Of a DNA stretch of 64,000 bases, positions 7,760 to 16,351 are shown piece after piece. The notes beneath the pieces were generated by a model. That model was not told the origin of the DNA. It searched no databases and saw only the letters and a list, made by a program, of their open reading frames with translations. The number at the start of each line of letters is the position of its first letter. The stretch's first letter is position 1. Source of the DNA: Brachybacterium squillarum M-6-3 (GTDB lineage: Bacteria > Actinomycetota > Actinomycetes > Actinomycetales > Dermabacteraceae); assembly GCF_000225825.1 (NCBI RefSeq), contig NZ_AGBX01000006.1:62001-126000 (forward strand). The letters are read 5' to 3'. A program made the translations under genes and the position numbers.

Positions 7760-8338
7760 ATGTCCGGTTCCCGCTCCCAGACCACCACCGTGCTCAGCGA
7801 TCAGCGGGGTCCGCGCGGGGAGCCGGTGTGGGTGCGGCGCTCCACCCGACGACGTCGGACGGTCTCGGTCACCCGTCGCGAGGGCGAGCTGGTGGTGGCG
7901 ATCCCCGGCAGCTTCTCGACGCGTCAGGAGCGGGACTGGGTGACCCGCATGATCCGCCGCTACGCGGAGGGTCGCGAGGCCGAGGCCCCGGCGCGTCGCA
8001 GCGACGAGGATCTTGTCCGCCTGGCTCGGCAGCTCGGCGAGCGCCACCTGGACGGGAAGGCCGTCCCCACCTCGATCCGCTGGACCTCCCGGCAGCAGCA
8101 GCGCTGGGGCTCCTGCACTCCCGCCGAGGGCAGCATCCGCATCTCCGACCGGCTGCAGGGGATGCCCGAGTGGGTGCTGGCCTCCGTGGTGATGCACGAG
8201 CTGGTCCACTTGCTGGTGCCCGGCCACGGCTCCCACTTCCAGGCCCTGATGGCCCGCTACCCGGAGGCGGAGCGGGCCCGCGGCTTCCTCGAAGGCGTCA
8301 CCTTCGCCCGCGACGAGCCGGCCCCGGCCGAGGAGTGA
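7760..8338 (+). CDS. M48/YgjP-like (DUF45) zinc metallopeptidase
   Basis: Cytoplasmic protein of 192 residues with the conserved W-G-S-C-T followed by HELVH (about 146-150) and a third His in the GHGSHF stretch. This is the arrangement of the YgjP/SprT-like metallopeptidase group. It is usually annotated as an M48 family metallopeptidase, and the substrate in this family is unknown. I chose ATG 7760 (MSGSRSQ). A further in-frame start at 7715 would add a Phe/Pro-rich extension that overlaps the likely promoter. It has no signal peptide and is convergent with the PadR-type gene. Confidence 0.82.
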   Translation: MSGSRSQTTTVLSDQRGPRGEPVWVRRSTRRRRTVSVTRREGELVVAIPGSFSTRQERDWVTRMIRRYAEGREAEAPARRSDEDLVRLARQLGERHLDGKAVPTSIRWTSRQQQRWGSCTPAEGSIRISDRLQGMPEWVLASVVMHELVHLLVPGHGSHFQALMARYPEAERARGFLEGVTFARDEPAPAEE

Positions 8339-8344
8339 GACGGC

Positions 8345-8740
8345 TCAGGTGATGAGCTCGGCCTCGATGCGCCGCAGGTAGATCCGCCCCGCGGGAGTGA
8401 GGCGGAAGTCCTGTCGCTTCGCGCCGGTGCGGGGCACCTCCACCTGGGCCGTCGTCAGCAGTCCGCTCTGGGCCAGGCGCCGCAGCGTCCGGTAGAGCCC
8501 GCGTTCGCTGATCGACCAGCCGGAGGCCTCGGTGAACCGCTCGGCCGCCTCCCCGGCCGCCACGGGGCCGTGGTCCCGCACGATCCGCAGCAGCACCAGG
8601 GTGGTCGCGCTCTTCTTGTAGACCTCGACCCAGGAGCGGCCGAGCTCGGCGACCCATTCGGCGTCCTCCGCGGACAGGGGGGCGGCCTCCTCCGGCTCAC
8701 CCGGACCGGTCTCCGCGTCGACGGGGGTCCCGCTGCTCAC
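8345..8740 (-). CDS. PadR-like winged-helix transcriptional regulator
   Basis: A 131-residue protein. The central part (ATTLVLLRIVRDHGPVAAGE, then SISERGLYRTLRRLAQSGLL) reads as a winged-helix DNA-binding domain like PadR/DUF24 regulators, with a wing-like stretch and a C-terminal helix. The GTG at 8740 overlaps the TGA of the upstream membrane-protein gene (GTGA), so the two are translationally coupled. The pair is probably controlled by this regulator through the palindrome at 9275-9285. The ligand is unknown. A MarR-type regulator is the alternative. Confidence 0.75.
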   Translation of the reverse strand: MSSGTPVDAETGPGEPEEAAPLSAEDAEWVAELGRSWVEVYKKSATTLVLLRIVRDHGPVAAGEAAERFTEASGWSISERGLYRTLRRLAQSGLLTTAQVEVPRTGAKRQDFRLTPAGRIYLRRIEAELIT

Positions 8741-9213
8741 GCGCGTTCCCGCTCGAAGCCGCGGGAGAGCACGGCGCCGATTCCGTGGCAGAGCAGGCCC
8801 AGGCCCCAGAAGCTCGCCATCGCGAACGTCGCGCCGAACCAGCCGCCGTCGATGGGCAGTCGGCCCTCGCCGGCGACGGCGGGGGAGCCGGAGGCGATCA
8901 GCAGGTTCGCGTGCAGCAGGAAGCCGGTGTTGATCGCCGCGTAGGTGATCGCGTGGGCGGTGAACAGGCCGTAGCGCACCCGCGCCAGGCGTCGTCCGGC
9001 GGTGAGCAGATAGACGGCGTATCCCACGCCGACCAGCGCGGTGAGCAGCGCGATCCACGCGGTGATGTGGCTCCCGGTGGCGAGGACGACCGCCTGGATC
9101 GCGATGCTGGATCCGGTGATGGCGAGGGCGAAGGGCAGCAGGGTGCGGTGGGCGGCGGCGCCGTCCCCTTCGGCGCTCAGGCCGTGGTCGGTGGTCTCGA
9201 TGTGTGCGGTCAT
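8737..9213 (-). CDS. Four-helix integral membrane protein of unknown function
   Basis: A 158-residue protein with four predicted transmembrane helices: about 24-44, 49-70, 78-103 (with a short break) and 125-147. An acidic, soluble N-terminus precedes them. I do not recognise the family. It is the first gene of a two-gene operon whose second gene is a PadR-like regulator. Such pairs often respond to membrane-active compounds or drugs. The ATG at 9213 has a modest GGACGCC upstream. Function is not assigned. Confidence 0.7.
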   Translation of the reverse strand: MTAHIETTDHGLSAEGDGAAAHRTLLPFALAITGSSIAIQAVVLATGSHITAWIALLTALVGVGYAVYLLTAGRRLARVRYGLFTAHAITYAAINTGFLLHANLLIASGSPAVAGEGRLPIDGGWFGATFAMASFWGLGLLCHGIGAVLSRGFERERA

Positions 9214-9274
9214 GGCGTCCTCCCGGTCGCTCGGCGTCCCTGCGGCGGGGTCGGTGACTCCGCTCCGGACACTT

Positions 9275-9307
9275 GGTACTGTACCGATGGTGCACTGCTG
9301 ATGTGAA
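9275..9307 (-). promoter_or_regulatory. Promoter with overlapping operator palindrome for the membrane protein/PadR operon
   Basis: On the minus strand TTCACA (9307-9302), an 18-bp spacer and TACAGT (9283-9278) make a good sigma-70-type promoter, stronger than most in this window. The palindrome GGTACTGTACC (9275-9285) covers the -10 box, an ideal place for repressor binding. I infer autorepression by the PadR-like protein. Confidence 0.6.
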
Positions 9308-9463
9308 GGGGTGCTTCCCGGAGGAACGGGGTAGGGGATTCCCCGGTGCCTCCGGGGTGCAGCATGCCCCTGGACGAGTGGGGAGGACGGCGGGGCGGTC
9401 GCGCGCCGAAGCCACGGAGCGATCACGGTGCCCTGGGCCCGGAGTCACCCGCGCCGCGGCGCC

Positions 9464-10120
9464 TCAGGTCCGCCGGGGGTGCGCGGCGAGGTGCTCGGCC
9501 AGCTCCGCGAGCTTGTCCGGCATGTCCTCCACGGTGCCCGGGGGCAGGTGCGCGACCGAGCGGGCGGGCCCCTCGCCGAGCAGCGGCCAGGGTACCCAGA
9601 CCACCTCGGGGGACTCCTCGCTGGCCCGCAGCGGCAGCTCCGGGGCCGGGAGCGCGGTGCGCAGCAGGTACTGCACGTCCCAGTGCTCGTGGCAGGCGCC
9701 GAAGGCCGCGTCCAGGGCATGGCGGTGCAGCACGGCGGGGCCGGGCCCCACCCGTTCCAGCTCCTCCAGGCCGATCTCCTCGGCGACCTCCCGGCGCGCG
9801 GCGGCCTCCAGGTCCGCGTCGTCGACCTCCAGGTGCCCGCCGGGCTGCACCCAGAAGCTCCCCTTGCGGTGCCACACCAGCGCCAGGTGGTCGCCGTCAC
9901 GGTCGATCACCACGGCGCTCGCCGTGAGGTGGTGGGGCCCGCCCTCCCGGAACAGGGCGCCCGGCTCCGCCTCCAGCACCGCCAGGTAGTCCGCGGCGGC
10001 GGCGCTCCCGCTCGCGGCGAGCTGGGTGCGGGCCGCGGCGAGCAGCCCGGACGCGGGGGCGGCCCCGGGAATGGTCCCCGGGGCCGCCGCGCCGTCCGCC
10101 TGCGGGGAGGTCCCGCTCAT
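9464..10120 (-). CDS. NUDIX hydrolase
   Basis: A 218-residue protein with an Ala/Pro-rich N-terminus and a Nudix domain from about residue 65. The box reads GGHLEVDDADLEAAARREVA followed by EEIGL, the G-G-H-x-E variant with one extra residue before R-E. The substrate cannot be told from sequence. Its ATG overlaps the TGA of the zincin_2 gene (ATGA at 10117-10120), so the two are translated together. The mid-protein HEHWDVQYLL is typical of Nudix enzymes of the same subgroup. Confidence 0.85.
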   Translation of the reverse strand: MSGTSPQADGAAAPGTIPGAAPASGLLAAARTQLAASGSAAAADYLAVLEAEPGALFREGGPHHLTASAVVIDRDGDHLALVWHRKGSFWVQPGGHLEVDDADLEAAARREVAEEIGLEELERVGPGPAVLHRHALDAAFGACHEHWDVQYLLRTALPAPELPLRASEESPEVVWVPWPLLGEGPARSVAHLPPGTVEDMPDKLAELAEHLAAHPRRT

Positions 10121-11649
10121 CGGGACCCGTCGCCCGCGGCGGAGTCGTCCCCGTCCGAGGGGCCGTCGTCGCCCGAGTCGTCGTCCCCCGCGATGCGGCC
10201 CTGCTCGTCCTCGTGCGGGGCCGAGCCCGCGCCGTCGCCGTCCAGCAGCCGCTGCAGCTCCGCGTCGAAGTCGCTGGGCAGCTCGGCCTGCACCTCGGCG
10301 GTCAGCTCCTGAGTCTCCTCGCCGCCCGCCCGCGGGGCCTGCGGGGTGCCGGAGAGCACCTCGGCGGTGGGCAGCAGGTCGGGGTGCTCCCACTTGGCCT
10401 CGCGGCCCGCGATGCCCTCGGTGGCCAGCACGCTGTCCCACCAGGCCAGGGCCTCGCGCACGCGGCGCGGCCGCAGCTCGATGCCGACGGTGCTGGCGAG
10501 CATCTGCTCGGCGGGGGAGCCGGTGGCGCGTCGGCGCCGCAGCACCTCGCGCAGCGCGTCCAGCTGCGGCAGCTTGCCCTCCAGTGCCTGCGTGGTCACG
10601 TGGTCCACCCAGGCCTCCACCAGGGCCAGCAGCGTGGCCAGCTCCTCCAGAGCGCGCTCCTGGGAGGCGCGGCGGGTGAAGACGAACAGGTCCTCGGGGC
10701 GCTTGGCCTGCAGCGCCTCCGGATCGGAGATGTCCAGGTCCCGCACCATCTCGTCGAGGGCGTCGAGGTCCAGGGTGATGCCGCGGGCGTAGTCCTCCAC
10801 CGCGGAGAACAGGGTGCGACCCAGCCACGGCGCCGCCGTGAACAGGGCGGTGTGCGCCAGCTCCCGGGCGGTGAGGAAGATGCGGGCGGCGTCCGGGTCG
10901 AGGTCGTGGTCGGCGATGAGATCGGCGACGTTCACGGCCACCATCGCCGGCTCGCCCTCGCGGCCCAGCGGCAGCGAGAGGTCGGTGGTGCCGAAGACCT
11001 CGCGGGACAGCGAGCCGATGGCCTGGCCGAACTGGATGCCGAACAGGGTGCCGCCCACGCGCTCCATCATCGCGGCGGGGTCGCCGGGCATCGGCATCGG
11101 CGCCTCGGCCATCTGCGAGGTGATCGCCTCGCCGATCGCGCCGGCCATGTACTTGGCCACGGGCTCCACGGTCGACTTCCAGCGGGGCAGGGTGCGCACC
11201 ATCCAGGTGCCGCGGCTGTAGACGCCGAGCTCCTTGGCGGGCACGTCCACGCCGAGCTCCGGGTCCAGCCACAGGCTCGCCACCTGCGCGGCCTGGCGCA
11301 GCTCCTGGATCTGCTCCGGGGTGGGGTTCGGGTCGCCGGGGGTGCCGGTGGGCTCGGGGGCGCCGGGGATCGGGGTGGAGCCGGCCGAGACGCGGCGCGC
11401 GATGTCCTCGGCCATGGTCCAGTTCACCGGGCCCTCCCCCTGGGCGTCGAACAGGTGCTGCATCTGTGCCGCCGCGGCCCGCAGCTGCGCCGGGTCCTGC
11501 GGGACGTTCGCCTGCTGCGCGAGGGCGGACAGGTCCAGACCGTCCAGCGCCCCTTCGGGCAGGGCCTCGCCGAAGGCCTCCTTCAGCAGGCGCTTCAGCG
11601 CCTCCTCGTCCATGTTGCCGGATCCTCCGGCCACGGGGTTCTCGCTCAT
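10117..11649 (-). CDS. Zincin_2-type (DUF2342) putative metalloprotease
   Basis: Actinobacterium-specific protein of 510 residues. The middle carries the family's R-E-x-A-H motif (RELAHTALFTAAPWLGR), a short form of the zincin signature, followed by an acidic metal-ligand region (SAVEDYARGI). The N-terminus starts with a helical segment and a Pro/Gly-rich linker; the C-terminus is acidic and low-complexity. ATG 11649 has GGAGGAG at good spacing. It lies divergently 70 bp from the PDZ-Lon gene, the same association as Rv3195 with Rv3194c. Protease activity is inferred from the family, not proven. Confidence 0.82.
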   Translation of the reverse strand: MSENPVAGGSGNMDEEALKRLLKEAFGEALPEGALDGLDLSALAQQANVPQDPAQLRAAAAQMQHLFDAQGEGPVNWTMAEDIARRVSAGSTPIPGAPEPTGTPGDPNPTPEQIQELRQAAQVASLWLDPELGVDVPAKELGVYSRGTWMVRTLPRWKSTVEPVAKYMAGAIGEAITSQMAEAPMPMPGDPAAMMERVGGTLFGIQFGQAIGSLSREVFGTTDLSLPLGREGEPAMVAVNVADLIADHDLDPDAARIFLTARELAHTALFTAAPWLGRTLFSAVEDYARGITLDLDALDEMVRDLDISDPEALQAKRPEDLFVFTRRASQERALEELATLLALVEAWVDHVTTQALEGKLPQLDALREVLRRRRATGSPAEQMLASTVGIELRPRRVREALAWWDSVLATEGIAGREAKWEHPDLLPTAEVLSGTPQAPRAGGEETQELTAEVQAELPSDFDAELQRLLDGDGAGSAPHEDEQGRIAGDDDSGDDGPSDGDDSAAGDGSR

Positions 11650-11719
11650 CGTCTCCTCCTGCACGGGGTCGCCCGCCAGCGTACCGAGGCCGCCTGGGGG
11701 ATTACGGCACAATGGCCCG

Positions 11720-12844
11720 GTGACCGCGAACGACGAGCCGACCCCCGCCCCGCCCGGACGGAGGAGCCGTCTGCGATCCCGGATCGACGCCATCGAGGTG
11801 CCGCGCCCCCGCCTCGCCGTCGGCGCCCTGGCCGGTATGTGCGTGATGATCCTGGGGGCCTCGATGCTGCCGGTGCCCTACGTCGTCGAGCGGCCCGGCC
11901 CGGCCATCGACGTGCTGGGGGAGTACCAGGACGAGCAGATCCTCACCATCGAGGGCGCCGAAACCTACGAGACCGACGGCGAGCTGATGATGACCACCGT
12001 CTCCGTGGACGGCGGCCCTGGCTACACCGTCACCCCCGTCGAGGTACTGGTGGGCTGGTTCGACCCCTCCCAGGCGGTGTTCCCCCGCGAGCTGCTGTTC
12101 CCCGAGGACCAGACGCAGGAGCAGACCGACCTGCAGAACACGGTGCAGATGAGCACCTCCCAACAGGGTGCCGTCGCCGTGGCCCTGGACGAGCTCGGCG
12201 TCGCCTACGAGGACACCGTGATGGTCGCGGGCATCCAGGCCGGCGCCCCCGCCGAGGGGCAGCTCGAGGGCGGGGACGTGATCCTCGCCGTCGACGGCGA
12301 GGAGGCCGCGGACGTCGAGGGCTACCAGGCGCTGGTCGCCGACCGCGAGCCCGGCGAGGACGTCACCGTCACCGTGCTGCGTGACGACGAGGAGCGGGAC
12401 GTCACGATGGCCACGGCCGACGTCGACGGCACGGCCCGCCTCGGCATCGTCCTCGGCGCCGGCTACGACTTCCCGATGGACGTGCGCCTCACCGTCGGCG
12501 ACGTCGGCGGGCCCAGCGCCGGCACCATGTTCTCCCTGGCCGTCTACGACGAGCTGACCCCCGGGGCGCTCACCGGTGGCGAGGCCGTCGCCGGCACCGG
12601 CACCATCTCGGCCGACGGCGAGGTCGGATCCATCGGCGGCATCCGCCAGAAGATGATCGGGGCCCGGGACGCGGGCGCCGAGTTCTTCCTGGCCCCCGGC
12701 GCGAACTGCGAGGAGGTCGCCGGGAACGAGCCGGACGGCCTGCAGGTCGTCGCCGTGGACACCTTCGACGAGGCCCTCGAGGCCACCACCACGATCGCCG
12801 AGTCCGGCACCGCGGACTCCCTGCCCACCTGTGAGGACCGATGA
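11720..12844 (+). CDS. PDZ and Lon-like (S16) membrane-anchored protease, YlbL type
   Basis: One N-terminal transmembrane helix (about 34-55) after a basic cytoplasmic stretch. A long beta-rich region follows, then a PDZ domain (about 165-235; GAPAEGQLEGGDVILAVDGE) and a Lon-type S16 protease domain. The catalytic Ser sits in GGPSAGTMFSL (about 263) and the Lys in RQKMIGARDAG (about 307). This is the YlbL/Rv3194c architecture; the protein faces the outside. The GTG start has no Shine-Dalgarno, and a CACAAT box (11708-11713) lies just upstream, so the mRNA may be nearly leaderless. The stop overlaps the next start (ATGA). Confidence 0.88.
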   Translation: MTANDEPTPAPPGRRSRLRSRIDAIEVPRPRLAVGALAGMCVMILGASMLPVPYVVERPGPAIDVLGEYQDEQILTIEGAETYETDGELMMTTVSVDGGPGYTVTPVEVLVGWFDPSQAVFPRELLFPEDQTQEQTDLQNTVQMSTSQQGAVAVALDELGVAYEDTVMVAGIQAGAPAEGQLEGGDVILAVDGEEAADVEGYQALVADREPGEDVTVTVLRDDEERDVTMATADVDGTARLGIVLGAGYDFPMDVRLTVGDVGGPSAGTMFSLAVYDELTPGALTGGEAVAGTGTISADGEVGSIGGIRQKMIGARDAGAEFFLAPGANCEEVAGNEPDGLQVVAVDTFDEALEATTTIAESGTADSLPTCEDR

Positions 12845-13527
12845 GCCGCCGCCGCACCGCCCCCCGCCGCCCCACCGTCGCCCTGGACTTCGGGGGCGTG
12901 CTCAGCGCCGGGCACGACCCCGCGCCCGAGCTGCACGAGCTGCTCGGCGGCGACCTCGACACCCTCCGCGCCGCCTGGCTGGAGCACCGCCCGCCCTACG
13001 ACGCCGGGCAGATCGACGCCGCCGACTACTGGGGTCGGGTCGCGGCCGCCGTCGGCGTCGAGCAGCTGAGCGCCGAGGAGGTCACCGAGCTGCAGGAGAC
13101 GGACGACCGCTACTTCCTGCAGCTGGACCCCGACGCCCGCGCCCTGCTGCACGACCTCGCCCGCAGCGGCACCCGCCTGGTGCTGCTGTCCAACGCCTCC
13201 CTCTCCTTCGGCCAGGCGGTCCGCCGCGCCGACTGGTTCGAGGCCTTCACCCTCGCCGTGATCTCCGCCGAGGAGCGGGTCTCCAAGCCCGACCGCGAGA
13301 TCTACGAGATCCTGCTGGAGGTGCTGGCCCACGAGACCGGCGGTGTCGCCCGCCCCGGGGAGGTCGTCTTCTTCGACGACCGCGAGGAGAACGTGGCCGC
13401 CGCCCGTTCCCTCGGCATCGACGCCCACCACTGGCCGCGCAACGGCGAGGACCACCCCGAGGGCACCGAGCACGGCACCGTCACCGCGCGCCGCGTGCTG
13501 GCCGACCGGGGCGTCGTCCTGGACTGA
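12841..13527 (+). CDS. HAD-superfamily hydrolase
   Basis: A 228-residue HAD enzyme. Motif I is ALDFGGVLS, where the usual second Asp of D-x-D is Gly, as in the epoxide-hydrolase-like and YihX-like branch. Motif II is LVLLSNAS, the motif III Lys is in VSKPDREIYE, and motif IV is VVFFDDREENV. A helical cap lies between motifs I and II. It is translationally coupled to the PDZ-Lon gene by an ATGA overlap. The likely substrate is a small phosphorylated or halogenated compound and is not predictable. It converges with the next gene across 13 bp. Confidence 0.85.
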   Translation: MSRRRTAPRRPTVALDFGGVLSAGHDPAPELHELLGGDLDTLRAAWLEHRPPYDAGQIDAADYWGRVAAAVGVEQLSAEEVTELQETDDRYFLQLDPDARALLHDLARSGTRLVLLSNASLSFGQAVRRADWFEAFTLAVISAEERVSKPDREIYEILLEVLAHETGGVARPGEVVFFDDREENVAAARSLGIDAHHWPRNGEDHPEGTEHGTVTARRVLADRGVVLD

Positions 13528-13540
13528 GGGACGCGGCGGC

Positions 13541-14221
13541 TCAGACCGCACCGATCGTCAGCAGCGGGATCACCACTGCGGCATGGACCGAGACCAACCG
13601 AGACCAGCAGGGCACTGCCCCGACCACGGTCAGCGACGCCGCCGCGCCCGCCAGCAGCATCCCCGCCCAGTCGTCCCTGCGGGCGATCGCGAAGACCAGC
13701 CCCAGCAGCAGCGTCACCGCCGCCAGGGCGCCCAGAGCCGTCGCCCCGAGGAAGAAGACCGCGCCTCCGGCGAACCCCAGGGTGACCAGGGTCAGCAGCA
13801 CCACCGCTCCGGCGTCGAGCCCGGCCAGGACCAGCGCGCCGCCGACGGCGGCGATCCGCGGTCCGCGGGGGATCCGGCTCGGCAGCAGGACCACGGCCGC
13901 CTGGGCGGCCACGGCGAGCAGCCCGGCCAGCAGCAGGGCGGCGATGGCGAGGTCGCCGAGCAGCCCCGGGTCCGGCTCGCCGTAGTCCGCGTACTGCGGG
14001 TCGGAGAAGAGGCCGTGGAACGAGAGCGGGGCGAGGACGGTCGCCAGCAGCTGGGCGATCACGACGGCCGGCCCCGACCAGGGCGGCGGGGGAGCGGCGG
14101 GCGGAGGGGAGGTCGCGGCCCCCGGGTGGACGGCGGGGTAGCCCGCCGCCGGGTGCCACTCCTGCTCGCCCGCGCCGTCGCTCCAGGACGGTGCCTGCGG
14201 ATGCGGACGCGGATGGGTCAT
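13541..14221 (-). CDS. Multi-pass membrane protein of unknown function
   Basis: A 226-residue protein with a Pro-rich cytoplasmic N-terminus (about 1-48) followed by five likely transmembrane helices (about 50-68, 86-112, 120-145, 150-175 and 185-205). I do not recognise a family. Pro-rich tails before small helix bundles are common in actinobacterial envelope proteins. It is transcribed alone, convergent with the HAD gene. Confidence 0.65.
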   Translation of the reverse strand: MTHPRPHPQAPSWSDGAGEQEWHPAAGYPAVHPGAATSPPPAAPPPPWSGPAVVIAQLLATVLAPLSFHGLFSDPQYADYGEPDPGLLGDLAIAALLLAGLLAVAAQAAVVLLPSRIPRGPRIAAVGGALVLAGLDAGAVVLLTLVTLGFAGGAVFFLGATALGALAAVTLLLGLVFAIARRDDWAGMLLAGAAASLTVVGAVPCWSRLVSVHAAVVIPLLTIGAV

Positions 14222-14414
14222 GGTCGATCCCCCTGTCGTCCAGTGCCGCGAGGATCCCCCGATCCCCTGTGACGGCGGTCAAGCCCCGTCCCGCGTCGGA
14301 CCGGCACGCTGGGAGGAACCGGATCGCGGTGGGTAGAGTGCACGGGGCGCGCCCCTCCGCGAGGAGCCGGGCCCCTGCGCCGCTCCACCCCCATCAAACC
14401 ACCCAGGAGATGCT

Positions 14415-16097
14415 TTGGCAGAGTTCATCTACACGATGTACAAGGCCCGCAAGGCCGTCGGGGACAAGGTGATCCTCGACGACGTCACCATGAGCTTCTA
14501 CCCGGGCGCCAAGATCGGCATGGTCGGCCCGAACGGCGCCGGCAAGTCCACGATCCTGAAGATCATGGCCGGCCTGGACCAGCCCTCCAACGGCGAGGCC
14601 CGCCTCAGCCCCGGGTACAGCGTCGGCATCCTGCTGCAGGAGCCCCCGCTGGACGAGACCAAGACCGTCCTGGAGAACGTCCAGGAGGGCATGGGCGACC
14701 TGTACCGCAAGGTGCAGCGCTTCAACGCCATCGGCGAGGAGATGGCCGAGCCCGACGCCGACTTCGACGCCCTGATGGCCGAGATGGGCACCCTGCAGGC
14801 CGACATCGACGCCGCCAACGGCTGGGACCTCGACTCCCAGCTCGAGCAGGCGATGGACGCCCTGCGCTGCCCACCCGGGGACGAGATGGTCACCCACCTC
14901 TCCGGCGGCGAGCGCCGCCGCGTGGCGCTGTGCAAGCTGCTGCTGGAGAAGCCCGACCTGCTGCTGCTGGACGAGCCCACCAACCACCTCGACGCCGAGA
15001 GCGTGCTCTGGCTCGAGCAGCACCTGCAGCAGTACGAGGGCGCCGTCATCGCCGTCACCCACGACCGGTACTTCCTGGACCACGTGGCCCAGTGGATCGC
15101 CGAGGTCGACCGCGGCCACCTGTACCCCTACGAGGGCAACTACTCCACCTACCTGGAGAAGAAGGAGCAGCGCCTCCAGGTGCAGGGCAAGAAGGACGCC
15201 AAGCTCGCCAAGCGCCTCAAGGAGGAGCTGGAGTGGGTGCGCTCCAACGCCAAGGGCCGCCAGGCGAAGTCGAAGTCCCGTCTGGCCCGCTACGAGGAGA
15301 TGGCCGCGGAGGCCGAGCGCACCCGCAAGCTCGACTTCGAGGAGATCACCATCCCGCCCGGCCCGCGCCTGGGCAACGTGGTCATCAACGCGAAGGACCT
15401 GGAGAAGGGCTTCGGCGACCGCAAGCTCATCGACGGCCTCAGCTTCTCCCTGCCGCCCAACGGCATCGTCGGCGTCATCGGCCCCAACGGCGTCGGCAAG
15501 ACCACGCTGTTCAAGACCATCGTCGGCCTGGAGCCGCTGGACGCCGGTGAGCTGAAGATCGGCGAAACCGTGAAGATCAGCTACGTCGACCAGAACCGCG
15601 AGAACATCGACCCGAACAAGAACCTGTGGGAGGTCGTCTCCGACGGCCTCGACTTCATCCAGGTCGGCAAGGTCGAGATCCCCTCTCGCGCCTACGTCTC
15701 CCAGTTCGGCTTCAAGGGACCCGACCAGCAGAAGAAGGCGGGGGTGCTCTCCGGCGGCGAGCGCAACCGGCTGAACCTGGCGCTGACCCTCAAGCAGGGC
15801 GGCAACGTGCTGCTGCTGGACGAGCCCACCAACGACCTGGACGTGCAGACCCTCGGCTCCCTGGAGAACGCCCTGCTGGAGTTCCCCGGCTGCGCCGTGG
15901 TCGTCTCCCACGACCGCTGGTTCCTGGACCGCGTGGCCACCCACATCCTGGCCTACGAGGGCACCCCCGAGGAGCCCGCGAACTGGTACTGGTTCGAGGG
16001 CAACTTCGAGGCCTACCAGAAGAACAAGGTGGAGCGCCTCGGCGAGGAGGCGGCGCGTCCGCACCGCGTCACCTACCGTCGCCTCACCCGCGACTGA
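14415..16097 (+). CDS. ettA: Energy-dependent translational throttle protein EttA (ABC-F)
   Basis: Cytoplasmic ABC-F ATPase that binds the ribosomal E site and tunes early elongation to the energy state. The 560 residues contain two ABC domains: Walker A GPNGAGKST (about 38) and GPNGVGKTT (about 356). The signatures are LSGGERRRVAL and LSGGERNRLNL, with Walker B LLLDEPTNHLD and LLLDEPTNDLD. An EttA-type arm and a charged linker (about 245-305) lie between. The start is TTG 14415, set by AGGAG 5 nt upstream and by the conserved N-terminus AEFIYTM. No membrane domain is present. A strong terminator follows the stop. Confidence 0.95.
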   Translation: MAEFIYTMYKARKAVGDKVILDDVTMSFYPGAKIGMVGPNGAGKSTILKIMAGLDQPSNGEARLSPGYSVGILLQEPPLDETKTVLENVQEGMGDLYRKVQRFNAIGEEMAEPDADFDALMAEMGTLQADIDAANGWDLDSQLEQAMDALRCPPGDEMVTHLSGGERRRVALCKLLLEKPDLLLLDEPTNHLDAESVLWLEQHLQQYEGAVIAVTHDRYFLDHVAQWIAEVDRGHLYPYEGNYSTYLEKKEQRLQVQGKKDAKLAKRLKEELEWVRSNAKGRQAKSKSRLARYEEMAAEAERTRKLDFEEITIPPGPRLGNVVINAKDLEKGFGDRKLIDGLSFSLPPNGIVGVIGPNGVGKTTLFKTIVGLEPLDAGELKIGETVKISYVDQNRENIDPNKNLWEVVSDGLDFIQVGKVEIPSRAYVSQFGFKGPDQQKKAGVLSGGERNRLNLALTLKQGGNVLLLDEPTNDLDVQTLGSLENALLEFPGCAVVVSHDRWFLDRVATHILAYEGTPEEPANWYWFEGNFEAYQKNKVERLGEEAARPHRVTYRRLTRD

Positions 16098-16107
16098 TCC
16101 CGCCGCC

Positions 16108-16149
16108 CGAGGGCCCGGCACCAGGAGAGATCCCGGTGCCGGGCCCTCG
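16108..16149 (+). terminator. Terminator of ettA (perfect 15-bp stem)
   Basis: The arm at 16108-16122 (CGAGGGCCCGGCACC) pairs perfectly with 16135-16149 around a 12-nt loop, 10 bp after the ettA stop. No T-tract follows, as is usual in GC-rich actinobacteria. Confidence 0.8.
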
Positions 16150-16351
16150 GCGCGTCCGGAGATCGCGCGGTGCCGCGATGGCTCGACGCACCCGACGGCG
16201 GCGACAGGTCGGCGCGACCGGGCGTGTCCGCACCTCGACGAGGACCCCGCACGGGTGCCGCCGGGACGCGATGGTCCGCCCCGAGGTGGTCTGCCCGGTC
16301 CACCCGCCCGGGTGCGGCCGCGTATGCCCGGCCCCGCAGGAAGCAGACCCC

